NCBI GenBank assembly: GCA_010093685.1
Contig: MU006220.1
Location: forward strand, 279,502 to 343,501
Length of the DNA: 64,000 nt
Direction: 5' to 3'
Source of the DNA: Ophiobolus disseminans
Lineage: Eukaryota; Ascomycota; Dothideomycetes; Pleosporales; Phaeosphaeriaceae
Part shown: in pieces, positions 1 to 10,506 of the stretch
Numbering within the stretch: position 1 is the first letter of the stretch
Layout: each line of letters starts with the position of its first letter
Notes under the pieces: generated by a model
The model's input: only the letters and a program-made list of their open reading frames with translations
Databases searched by the model: none
Told to the model about the DNA's origin: nothing
Position numbers and translations under genes: made by a program

Positions 1-1274
1 TTGCTGGGGTGTGGCTTGTTTTCATTGTTAGCAGCAGCTAGGTAGGACGAGGCCCCAAAAAGGAAAGGGACGTACTAGCAATATTCCACCCACTCTTCGC
101 CTTCCCGTCCCTATACCCATAGACTTCAAGAAAGCCCGTCATAGCCTGAAACCCAGCAATAGTCGCAGTATCATATCTGCAGCAAGATACATTAGTCTGG
201 AGAACCACGAAGTGCAAAACAAAGGATAAAGAGAATTTCGGACGAGGTACCCGTATTGACAATTCGCAAGACTCATTGCAAGGCACATAAGTATGCATTT
301 CCAATTCTCTCTCACGGGAGTTTGGCGCGCGGGACGGAGCGGCATGGCGTAGGAATAACTTGTCTATCTCTGAGCTCTTTTTTCGTGTTGGAGATACGAA
401 TAATACAATAGATAGATACAAGAAAATTTATGCGCGCAAGACTTACATATATACAGCACTCAACCATAAACGGTGTACACTTTTGTATGGTATGAATATT
501 CTACCTACCCCACTTCTCATCTTTCGCCCGATTCATATACCGGCCCAGATGCTCGGAGTCGCACAAATGTAGAGTGCGCCCTACGGATCAAGTGCAGGAA
601 AATTTGCAGGGAGGACACTTGGCTGGATGTGTGGGCTATACTGGCGGGCGTATCAACGCTGGTGATGATGCGAGGGTTGTTGTTCATTCGGTAGAGCAAT
701 GCATTTACCCTGCGTGTACAAGGCATGGGTAGCGCTGTGAGGTATGGGTAATTGTCAGTGTCACAAAGCCACGAGCATTGGTGACCGAGTGTTGGAAGAT
801 ATTTAGGGTAAAGAGATTATGTGCAACAACGTATACTTGCATCTGAGCTCATGATCATTATGAGATGGCTAATTACTGCCGCAGAAGTGCAGCTGTGAGT
901 AAATCTTGCTCGAGATAGCAAGGCCATCTGTAGTTGTCTACAGGTTGTCGACCGATAATCTAGGGCTGTAGGTTTGTGGTCCATACGCCTTGCTCTAATC
1001 GACAGCTAGAAAAGAGCATTGCAAAGTAAGCCATCCATAGGCACCGAGCTGAAGCGATGGCCAGTCTTCCTAAACTTCTATACTGTGATGTGCCTCGAAC
1101 CGCGAGTCCGACCTCGAATGTCTATGTGCTTATCGAAACAAGCGTATCTTCGTTTGTGGCAATCCCGGACCCAGCACAGCGTCTCGCTAGATGTTGGCTG
1201 GTGCGACTATAAGCACCACTTCCTCCCGCCGGCGAGGTCGTTTCGGTGCTGCGATAGTTTGAGGATATGCCCGT
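1..1274. other. No gene recognised
   Basis: Only short overlapping frames occur here, on both strands, and none has a recognisable domain or convincing splice structure. The right part is the 3' flank of the minus-strand ARMH3-like gene that ends at 1275. Confidence 0.5.
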
Positions 1275-3402
1275 TCACACATCGTCATTGATCAGCTTTG
1301 CATCGTCCACAGCAGCTCTCGCAATGCGCTTCAACAAAGTCTTGCGATCAGCTTCTCGAAACTTCTCCCACCGATCCAATCCCTCACTGCTGTCGATTGA
1401 GAGTGTTTCGTAACCCTGCTTGATCACTTTGCTGACTTCCAGAGGGCTGAGATGCTTGCCCTTGGACTTTCCACCTTCACCGTCCAACAGCGATTGATAA
1501 TGCGCCGAGACATTGATGAGTGACTGTGTAGGACCGTTCTGGCTCGATAGTCCGAATGCATCTCGGAACTTTACAAGAACATCGCCCGACTCGGTAAGTT
1601 TGTAGAAAAGGTCATCGTAGGATGCCGGATCGGGAAGAAAGTTTTCGCCGCTCGAGAGGGCGAACGCAAGCAGACTAACGAGGGCATTGATCATCTCCGA
1701 TGACTTGTAGTTCGACTTGACATCGCTTTCGTATGTCATCAAGAATCGGACGAACGATAGGAGCGTTCTCCAGACCTCGGACCAGTGGTAGGCAAGGCGT
1801 ACTTTTGCGCGGCTGAGGTAGGATAATATCCGTAAGAGGATGCCGAGACAAAGACTAGTGCCATGTTAATGACTGGCCAAAATCTACAGCGAAACAGCTG
1901 CTGACCTATAGAAGTCGACATCGAGCCGTCTTCGCAAGTTGTGGTTAATGCCATCGAGCATCAGGTCCAAGATGACGGTAGTCGGCACCCTGTCGCTCCT
2001 TGCTAGAGGCAGATAAGGTTGCCTCTGTCTGCACAGCCGTACAGAGAGCTTGTTGTCGTCACTGCATAGCCGTTTGAGAAGTAGCTGGTCCTCGACAAGG
2101 ATCTGAATGATGAAGAGACTCAAATATGAATACAGTGCTGCCCTGGTGGAGCGATGGGCGTGCTGGAAGAGGTACGACGTCAAGGAAAGGTAGGCGCTCA
2201 AGGGAGAGGTGTCAGTCTTCTTCTCTGGTTGCAATGCGATCAGACTGGAGCAGAAGACTTTGTTGGCATTGGCGAAATCGTAGGTCGAGAGAAGAATGCC
2301 GATCTCGGGACCAGGTCTATCCAACGTTAGCCTTCGCGTATGTTCCTGGTGTAGACTTGTTCTCACAATGCGGCAAACAAGGACTTGGTGTCTTCAGCCG
2401 CTGGCGTAGGCGTTGAGGGCCGCGATCCTGGCGCAAGCGCCCCGAGGCCAATGTAGTTCAGCGTTGAACCCAGCGTCCACCCCTCAGGCAGGTCATCCTG
2501 CACAGCTACGTATGCGTCTCTGAGCCTCAAGCAGTGGTCCCCAAAGCTACCAATTATTTTTTGTATTATCGCATCGTTGACAAAGTCGTCCAGGCGCAGT
2601 CTATACGGATTCTGGAATTCGAACTTGTTGTAGTTTGTCAGGAGCCCAAGAAGGTAAAAGGCTGGTATTATCTGGTCGCTGTTCTCGCAGTCCTGGACGT
2701 ACTTCATAAGCGAAGGGAAGAGGTCGCGGTGCGTGAAGTAGGAGGGCAGCGCGGTGTGGAAGCCAGCTGCGGTGATGGAGAGGGTGGCCCGGACGGCCTT
2801 GAGTCGCAGCGGTACTGTCCTTGGTCAGTTGATGCTTGCGACAACCACGTTCTGGTACATACTGCTCCTGCCGTTTCGTATTACCGTGTCCAGCATGGCT
2901 ATGAAGTCGGTCATGACGGCGTCGGCATCGTGCAGGCCGGCCAGGACTGAGATGATGTCGGAGCTCGGATTGGTGTACTTCTTGGTCAGGGCAGCATCTA
3001 GGAAGACTGTCAAGGTCTGGCCCGTAAGCCTTGGCTTATATCGTGCTTTGGCGAAATCGTACCTCGAGTGCGACCTCGTCCGACGGCGATTTGCCCTGTC
3101 TTATGCGTTGTATGGCGCGCCGGACGAGCTGTTGGGAGTGCGACTGGAGGTGCAGCATTTCGTCTGGTGGTATGGAGTCGAGTATGCGCTTCAGCCCTGC
3201 TGAATCCGGTCGATGCAGGAAGAACTCCTGCCAGAAGCCGTCGGACAGTTCAGTGTCTTCATCGTCCTCCTGTGCTATCGTCAGCGAGCTCCTTGCTGCC
3301 GTCTTTCGCCATGCGCACCCTGAATAACGACTCGTAGAGACGGATGATCTTGGGCTGGAATATCTCAGGCCTCGAGTCTTGGGTGAGCGGCGAAGGCTCC
3401 AT
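1275..3402 (-). CDS. ARMH3 / DUF1741 armadillo-like helical protein
   Basis: Six exons (3402-3319, 3269-3063, 3016-2863, 2814-2367, 2316-1906, 1854-1275) give 627 residues. The five introns are 46-51 nt, with donors such as GTATGT and GTGAGA and CTGAC/CTAAC branch sites. The protein is almost entirely helical. Its C-terminus, around EKFREADRKTLLKRIARAAV, matches the end of the DUF1741/C10orf76 (ARMH3) family, and its length fits the human protein of about 690 residues. The N-terminal segment LSDGFWQEFF is also typical. In animals ARMH3 binds GBF1 and PI4KB at the Golgi; fungal members are described as membrane-associated proteins of unknown role. The start is the first ATG, at 3402, leading straight into the conserved IRLYESLF segment. 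The family call rests on recalled sequence features; the fungal function is inference. Confidence 0.82.
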
Positions 3403-3666
3403 GGTGCTGTCGAGATTCAATCGTCTTGTATGCAAGCTTCAGTCGCACGCCAGCTGCCAGCTGTTGCGAAGCCGGCCAGATTTACAGACGCGGAGCGCTA
3501 GCGAAACACCGATGACGAAGCCCCACGCTTCAAAGCACGTGCGCATCTTTCGTGGGGTGTTCAAGCACCAATTTATTACTTGCGACTCAATGTTACATTC
3601 AACGTACATAACTGTATAGATTGCGCATAGATAGGCGCGGTTGGCTCTACATTCAAAGTTGAGCCC

Positions 3667-4434
3667 TTGTCCACAGATATACACAACATCATGCCCACGC
3701 CCCTCCTCCTCGGAATATCTGGTCCTTCCTCCTCGGGCAAAACCACACTCTCCCGTCTGCTCCGGGACATCTTTCCACCCTCAAAGCTCTTCATCCTCCA
3801 TCTCGATGATTTTTACAGAACCGACGCCGAGATACCCATCCGCAACGGAATCCAGGACTGGGACTGCCTCGACTCAATAGACCTACCGCAACTGCAGAAG
3901 GCGTTAGAGCATATCAAGGAGCACGGCACAAGTCCAGAGTGGTTAGAGAGTCTGGAAGATCAAAACAGCGTGGGTGAGCATGGTGTGTCGGAAAGCGAAG
4001 TGCAAAAGTTGAGGGAACGAGCGAAGGGATGGTTTGATGACCGGCCAGAGTGGGAGGGCAGGAGGATAAGTGTCGTCGATGGCTTCCTCTTGTTTTCAGA
4101 GGACATGCAGGATGTCCGCTCTCTATTCGACATCAAACTTTTCCTGCGTACGCGCTACGAGACGGCGAAGAGGCGAAGAGAGGCAAGGAGCGGGTATGTA
4201 ACCATTGAAGGGTTTTGGGAAGATCCACCAGGATACGTGGACAAGGTGGTGTGGCCAAATTATGTCGCCGATCACAAGTTTTTGTTTGAGGATGAGGATG
4301 TGGGCAAAGAGCTCGACAAGGAGGTGTGTAAGAGGGTGGGCATCAACGGAATGCCACAAGAGGCAGAGGAGAACATGACATCGTGCTTAGAGTGGGCTGT
4401 TGGAGTTTTGGAGGGGGCGATCAAGCAGTCTTGA
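3667..4434 (+). CDS. NRK1: Nicotinamide riboside kinase (uridine-kinase-like P-loop kinase)
   Basis: Single exon, 255 residues, close to yeast Nrk1 (240). A Walker A loop GPSSSGKTT lies near residue 20, LHLDDFYR near residue 45 carries the substrate-binding Asp of the family, and a DWDCLDSID segment follows; VVDGFLLF is the central beta strand. The lid region has the expected arginines (TRYETAKRRREARSGY), and the DPPGYVDKVVWPNY motif is characteristic of NRKs rather than uridine kinases. The enzyme phosphorylates nicotinamide riboside (and nicotinic acid riboside) to the mononucleotide in cytosolic NAD salvage. A second in-frame ATG at 3691 lies closer to the P-loop and could be the real start. 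It lies tail-to-tail with EAF3 and has no functional link to it. Confidence 0.88.
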   Translation: MSTDIHNIMPTPLLLGISGPSSSGKTTLSRLLRDIFPPSKLFILHLDDFYRTDAEIPIRNGIQDWDCLDSIDLPQLQKALEHIKEHGTSPEWLESLEDQNSVGEHGVSESEVQKLRERAKGWFDDRPEWEGRRISVVDGFLLFSEDMQDVRSLFDIKLFLRTRYETAKRRREARSGYVTIEGFWEDPPGYVDKVVWPNYVADHKFLFEDEDVGKELDKEVCKRVGINGMPQEAEENMTSCLEWAVGVLEGAIKQS

Positions 4435-4661
4435 AGAGGTTGAGCAGATCTGAGTGGGAGACAAATGTAGAAACAGCTTGTTTTACTAAACGAGAGAGCA
4501 AATCTGACAGCCATCCAAAAGTTAATGAAGACCGTGTTGAGACCCGGGCCGAGAGACAAAACGCCACAGCGCCTCAGAGATGCTGGACCCCCCAGGACAA
4601 TGCAATAACCCATAACAAAGAATTAGTCGAATGGTGAGGAAGGACGAGGAGGAAGCCGAGC

Positions 4662-5986
4662 TCAGGTGCTTGACTTGACCTTATCGATGTAGGCCTGACC
4701 TGGGCTCTCATAGACGGAAGCGAAGAATGTGTTGACCTGGTTGTCTTTGGCGAGCCAGGTGGTCATCTGGCTAAGTTCTTCACGCAGGCGGTTGACGGCC
4801 TGGTAGTCCATGTTTGTCTGCGCGATGAGCTCGGGCATGGATACTGTCCTTGAATCAGAAAGGTGGTTGAGAACTGAGGGCTGTGTAGACTTACCAAACA
4901 AGCGCAGCAAATGTTCGCCGCCATAGATATCGGATGCCTGTTTTCCGGCAAGTTCGTCGGTCGGCTTCTCCATGCGGGTGCAGATGTCGTAGAATTGCTC
5001 ACGCTCGAACCGATAAAGCAGAAGGCGGCCGAGGCTTTTGTTAAAGTACTCCTTCAGGCCAGCGACGACCTCTTCGAGGATGTCGCGCTCGGTGCTACTC
5101 TTGTGGCCTGTCGACAGGGCGTACATCTGATACTTGTCCAAGATGATGCCGGCTGGCTCATTCGACGGAAGTTGAACGAGCTGGAGGTTCTTGGTGATGT
5201 TCTCCCAGTCGTCGACCAGAAGGCTCTTCAGCCGGTCCGGCATCAGAATCCTTACAGCGCGCTTGCTCTGAAAGGACTCTTCCTACAGGATATCAGTCGC
5301 TTAGCTGCAAGGTACCACTTGCACATCACTATGAAGAGGGGCACTGAGAAGTTAATAGTAGCAATACATACCTTTTCAAGATCGTTGTCGCGCATACGCT
5401 TCTGCCCACGGGGTGCAGCTGCAGCCACTGAAGTCTGGCGCTCTTCACTGCCTCTAGCGGAGCCTTGCGCCTTCTTCTTGACAGGCTGAGGTTGCGCCCT
5501 TGCGGCGCGCTGTTGGGCAAGCATTTCGTGCCTCAAGTTGTTGGCTAACTCACGGTTCTCAGGACTGAGCTTGCGGAGCCGATTTTCAGGGACCCAATCG
5601 TCCCAGCTATCGAAAGTCAGCGTTGTGAGTCAACAATTAGACGTGCGTACCAACAATATGGATGGGTGATATGGATGGTGGGATGTGAGGATGAGGGATG
5701 GTGGTGAAGTGGACGGGCAAGGGGTTTGAGTACGTGCGTGGGGCAAGCGCGACTGCCTTCGCTGCAAGACCAACGACGGGCAAACACTGTCGAGGCGGGA
5801 TGGAGTGAGGACTTACGTGTTCTTCCACCCCTTGTAGTGCACTTTGTACTGGAAACCGCTCTTCTTGTCGTCGCCCTCCGCCGGCCTCACTTCCAACACT
5901 TTGGCCTCATATAGCAGCTCATGATGGAAGCAAAAGGCCTTCTCGTCCTTCCGGTACATTGGTTCTGGGGCTGGTGCAGGTGCCAT
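4662..5986 (-). CDS. EAF3: Chromatin modification protein EAF3 (chromodomain, MRG domain)
   Basis: Exons 5986-5817, 5606-5372, 5282-4895 and 4843-4662 give 324 residues. The N-terminus has the MRG15-type chromodomain (FCFHHELLYEAKVLEV, then YKVHYKGWKNTWDDWV with its aromatic cage positions). A basic, Ala/Gln-rich linker follows (residues about 80-135), then a C-terminal MRG domain (MPDRLKSLLVDDWENI, FYDICTRMEKPTDELAGKQA, HLLRLFVSMPELIAQTNMD). Eaf3/MRG15 reads H3K36 methylation in the Rpd3S deacetylase and the NuA4 acetyltransferase. The first intron is long for this window (210 nt, pyrimidine-rich). The last intron is 51 nt and stop-free, so reading through would add 17 residues inside the MRG domain. 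It is divergent from the NKP2-like gene. Confidence 0.93.
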
Positions 5987-6368
5987 GTTTGCAGTCGGAT
6001 GGGAAAAGTTTGTTGTTGATGGGGTGGCAGTCTAGAGGCAAGAGCAGGAACGGTCGCCGTGTCACGTATCCAGTGTTATCGGCAGCAAAACACGCACAGA
6101 CAGAGACGTTCAATGATGAAGAAGTTTTATCTAGTGGCCAAAAATATTGATGGATCTCGGCCAGGCCGTGATAGTGCAGTACTGGAGTTTGTGGGATGCT
6201 TCATCAGGCGCATCTCACAGGAGTCTTTTCCTCAGGGGTCCGTGCCTCGATGCACGCGACGCGCCTCGATCAGCCCTACGTGCCTCCACCACTCTGCCGT
6301 CAACACTGACTTGCCAATCAATCCGCGTCCCTCAATCCGACTCATCGTCGCCGTCCCCCACCGTAACC
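5987..6368. promoter_or_regulatory. Bidirectional promoter region EAF3 / NKP2-like
   Basis: These 382 bp separate the two start codons and must hold both 5' UTRs and both promoters. No clear TATA box is visible. The right half is C-rich with CCACC/CCGTC runs, like other fungal housekeeping leaders. An assignment by position, not by motif. Confidence 0.5.
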
Positions 6369-6991
6369 ATGCCGTCCCAAGAGGCCACGATCCTCAGCGA
6401 CTTCCTCCTCGCACCTGCCGCACTACGCGAGTTCGTGACACTGCGCGACTTCACCGACATCTTCCCCAAGGGCCACCGAACAAACCCCGCCGTCAAGAAC
6501 CTCTACCGCGAGCTGCAAAGACTAAGGGAAAAGGACATTGACCTTGTGCGCCACGCTATTGCCGATGAGGTCAAGAGGTCGAAGCGACTCCGGCGGGAGT
6601 ATGCAAGCGAGAGGCGGCGACTGAATGATGCAACCGTTGCAGGGCTTGACCCAGTCGCCCTTCAGATAGAAGAAGAGGTACTTTGCTGTTCGCGGGGCAC
6701 TGCACGTATGCTAACTAACCCTAGTTCTCTGGCGACGGCCGCCGAAAACCGCACACAATCTCCTCCGTCCACTCCAGCATCGAAGAAGCATGCCAAAGCC
6801 TCGAGTCACAAGTTGCAGAGATAGAAGCCGAGAACGCAAGAGCCCTGGCAGAAGTGCAGGAAGTCGTCGGCGCACTGAGCGATCTCCGACATGGTCGCTT
6901 TGCGCAGCCAGCCAGCGGCGAGGACCTTGGAGAAGAAGTGCTTGCGACTTTGAAGCGGCTCGAAGCTGTCTGTGCGAACCCAGCGGGCTGA
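6369..6991 (+). CDS. Cnl2/NKP2-family kinetochore protein
   Basis: Two exons, with a 47-nt intron at 6678-6724 (GTACTT donor, GCTAACTAACCC branch region, TAG acceptor), give 191 residues. The N-terminus reads SQEATILSDFLLAPAALREF, then FTDIFPKGHRTNPAVKNLYR, the signature of the Cnl2/NKP2 family. The rest is coiled coil, rich in Glu, Ala and Arg (residues about 45-95 and 125-185). Yeast Nkp2 and fission-yeast Cnl2 are non-essential inner-kinetochore subunits (Ctf19/CCAN, Sim4 complex). Without splicing the frame runs into an unrelated tail, so the intron is needed to keep the coiled coil. The start is the ATG in ACCATGCCG context. Confidence 0.82.
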
Positions 6992-7889
6992 GAAAGTACC
7001 AGCGCATACCCGTACCGTGATTCAGCACGGACAACGACATATGACAATGAAGCCGATTGTCCGGTAGACGCAATGGTGGCTGGCCTCGATATGGCGAACT
7101 AAACACCATTACCAGTGGCTTTCATTCAGGTAAAGCATCCAATAGAGGGCAGAGTGATTATGCTAAGACGAGAGATGTGAGCAGCTCATGCAAAAACGCA
7201 ATTCACAATCCCTGGGCCGCCCATGAGGGGATGTTCCCCCACCTCTCCAGTGGACAGTGTGTACCAAGTTATGCTCAGATTCTCACAACGTCTTGCGATA
7301 CGTAATCCGAAGATCATCACGTACATTTGGTCGACATGGAGAGCCGTTGCTTACAAATTGGAGGGTGGCGGGTAGCTACAATCGAATTGACGTTGTAAGC
7401 ACCAACTGCAAATCTGATCAGAACAACCTCAAGTCACCTGTTCACCACATGCAGCAGTTGTTAACACATGAGTCTCGTCATTGCCAAATTTTGTTCCAGA
7501 GCCAATCATTCGTTCTCGGTCCGCCTCGCCCGGCAGATCCCACGACACCTTGGCCATTCGTAGTCCGCGACCATGGTGTACAAGCACAATGCACATCAAA
7601 GCTCCTTCCATGCATGTGAAGAGCCATCCACTATCCACGGTGTTAGTGTCGCCGCTCCCCAGGTTTACAGTCTTGGCCTAGTGCATTGTGATTGGTTGAT
7701 GCGCCGCGGCAATTAATCTATATGAACAGCCTCAATATCGGGAGCATACCGACTAGCCTTTCCCTCCATTACTGAGATCTGTCTATAGGCACCATCTACA
7801 CGTGTCCAGATGGCTACGTCAAAACCATATATCGTAGCTTGCTGCATCGTGAGAAGAGCGTGGTGGTCTCGTGAACGATCATCGCCAAC
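6992..7889. other. Intergenic, nothing recognised
   Basis: The 3' flank of the NKP2-like gene and the promoter side of the GH5-like gene. The region holds only short frames with no domain signature. Confidence 0.5.
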
Positions 7890-10140
7890 ATGCTTTTCAC
7901 GACCGTTTTCGCGACGTTGCTATCCATAGCATCATGGACACCTCCAGTTGCAGCCAATCTCAGGATCAAAGCAGATCACCACTCTTGGGGTGGTGTCAAT
8001 TATCCCATGCTGCAATTCTTCACACCTCAACACCGAGATGACACTATTAGGGAGCTTGTCAAGGCCAACGTCAGGGTGATCAGGCTGTTTAGTGAGTATC
8101 CGCATGCGATGATGCAGCAAGTACTTATTATCAACAGTTCGACCGGATGAGCAACACCCCGATGTATGATACGGTATTCTTGTGAATCAGGAACGCAGCA
8201 TTGACTTCTCTCAGCCCGAAAGCGAGTTGGGCGGATTTGATAAGTCGCTCCTCGATCAATTCGATGACTGCTTGGCCGCCATTCATCATCTGTCCAAAGG
8301 TAACCTGATTCGAAGATGCCTGTCACACACTTTTATTGAGAGTGTATTAGGACAAATGAAGGTCATTGTTGTGCCGCACGACGCCCACGCACTTCGAGGA
8401 TCAAATGATGTACCGTGTGATGCGTACTGCAAGAAGCTTGATGGAGCATTCCTCGATTTTTATAGCCAGGACGAATGTGCGTAACTCAGCAGAACAAGCA
8501 GAAAACACGTACTAATAGTATCCAGATCGCGAGCTATACAAGACAAGACTCGAAGTATTTTTCAAGCATTACCCATCGAAAGCGTTCGACGGACGACCAT
8601 GGGGAGAGTTGTCCGAGATTATCCTCGTAGGTCGAAACATGTTGCGGCTTCAACAGTCCCACGTCTAATCGCAACAGGGCGTCGATCTTCAAAACGAACC
8701 ATTCAGCGGCATCTGGCCTATTCCTGCTGGCGAGAGCTGGCTCTGCGACATTGCCAACTACCTCAAATTCAATGTGGGCCTAGACAAATCTAACATCGCC
8801 GTCATCAGTGGTGGTATTTCTGGGCCACAGAGCATTGATGGCATTCAAAACTTTCCCGATACCGCGATGGAATGTGCAGCTATCGATGTCATTGGAATTC
8901 ACGGTTACTTCAAGAAAGAGAATGACGCCACAGCCGGAACTCCGTGGGCAAACATGTTCATCCCTGGAAACACATTAACAGCAAGAGCACAGGGTAAGAA
9001 GGGAGACTCAAAACTGCTGTTGGTTGAGGAGTGGTCATATGTTCACAGCAACTTTGGTCACTTTTACAAGAAGGAGGCGCTCTTCGATCAGGGAAATGCC
9101 TTGAACTACAGAGGAATCCCATGGGTAAGTTTGATTGTACTGCACTCACTTGCGTCTAGTCCATGCTAATCGGACAACAGTTGTACTCCCATTTGACGAC
9201 CCTAGATGAAGGACTCACAGCAAAGGTCAACCCCCTGCGTCCGTCATATGTTTCCTGGAATGCTCTCAAGGATGTCCTTCAGCGCGCCTACTCCTCACGC
9301 AGCAACTTCGACTGGTCTAAATATCTCCCTGCGCCAGAGACAGGTCTCTCCAACCTCACCGCAATTCCGCTGAACCCCTACATCCCCGAGCAAAGCGACT
9401 GCACCTTCGGCTGCGAAGGCCACCTCTGTGACGCCGCCGACGGTTGCGCGCCAGACCTACTCTGCAAGAACAGCATCTGTCAACAAAATTCAGAGTCCCA
9501 GCCCGGCAAGACCGGCGACCGCTGCGACAGCAAGAAAGTATGCCAAGAGCACCTGAGATGTTCAAACGGGGAATGTCAAAAGTGCTCCGTCCGCCCACCC
9601 ATCCAACCCGAACGACGACCCAGAAAGCGCACTATCCCCAGTCAAGAACCTCCACCATACGATCCCTCCGCCCGCATCATCGCAAACGACATCACAGCCT
9701 CATGCCACTCCGACTCCCTCCCCTCCCTCTTCACTCTCTACCACAAGAAAACCCTCCCAGAACACCCAATCTGCCTCTCCCCACCCAACCCGCCCCGCGG
9801 CCAACCCTGCGCCTCCACCGCACACTGCAACGCCAACGAGTATTGCAACTGGGGCTTGTGCACGTCATGCGCGTCCTCTGACGCCTGCCTCGGCGCGCGC
9901 TGCAGGAGCAATAATAAGTGCAAAACGGGCTTTTGCAATAACTTCGGTAAGTGCGATTATCCGGGCCAGAAGAAGATTATTAGTGGCCCCGGCGCGAGGG
10001 GCAAGAGTAGGAATAATCGGGTCCCCGGCGTGCCGAAGGGGCATGAGAGGGGGCCCGCGAAGGTTAGGGATGAGGCTATGAGGGTGAATATTCCCGGGGA
10101 GAAGGCGCAGGAGACGGGGAGGGCGGGGGTTACGGCTTGA
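7890..10140 (+). CDS. Secreted GH5-like glycoside hydrolase with cysteine-rich C-terminal region
   Basis: Introns at 8092-8137, 8164-8214, 8300-8350, 8477-8525, 8627-8677 and 9125-9180 give 648 residues. Residues 1-22 are a signal peptide ending PPVAA. The body is a (beta/alpha)8-type hydrolase: WGGVNYPML, VRVIRLF, MKVIVVPHDAHALRG, then GVDLQNEP, where the Glu of NEP is the likely acid/base, and LLLVEEWSY, where a Glu is the likely nucleophile. This layout is that of clan GH-A (GH5-like, cellulase/mannanase fold); the substrate is unknown. From about residue 365 a linker leads into repeated Cys clusters (CTFGCEGHLCDAADGC, CASTAHCNANEYCNWGLC) and a basic, Gly-rich tail. Two introns (2 and 3) are 51 nt, a multiple of three. 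An apparent stop at 8167 lies inside intron 2. Confidence 0.78.
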
Positions 10141-10506
10141 GGGGAGGTTCGAGGGATGTTTTGTTTGTGTGTTCCAGGGAGTTAGGCTAGGTGTTTACTG
10201 TTTTTTCGGTTTGTTTTGCTATCAACATTGTGATGCATACGCAAGTATTCCTATGAGCAGGTGGTATCAGAATGCAGTAACTAATGAACCGGTATAGCGA
10301 AAACCTTCCTGTGTCTCCGTCGTTTCTGCGCTTCGTTGAAGTAGCGTAAATACTCACGGGCTAATTTGATCGCACCAGTCCGACGAGAGACATGAAGACA
10401 CATTTACCATGATGCACAGTCATCAGTATAGTCGGTGGTATCAATCCACTACTCCATGGAGATCGATATCAAGTGCAAATACATCATATCAAAAGACCAC
10501 CCCATC
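10141..10506. other. Convergent 3' intergenic region
   Basis: Downstream of two converging genes, the GH5-like gene and the membrane protein. It is AT-richer than the flanks and presumably holds both 3' UTRs. No gene is visible. Confidence 0.5.

Noticed and set aside
8164..8214. In-frame TGA at 8167-8169 suggesting that the GH5-like gene is a pseudogene
   Set aside because: The stop lies in a 51-nt intron (GTATGA donor, TTGAC branch, TCTCAG acceptor). Removing it gives HPD-PESELGGFD with a continuous frame and an intact gene.
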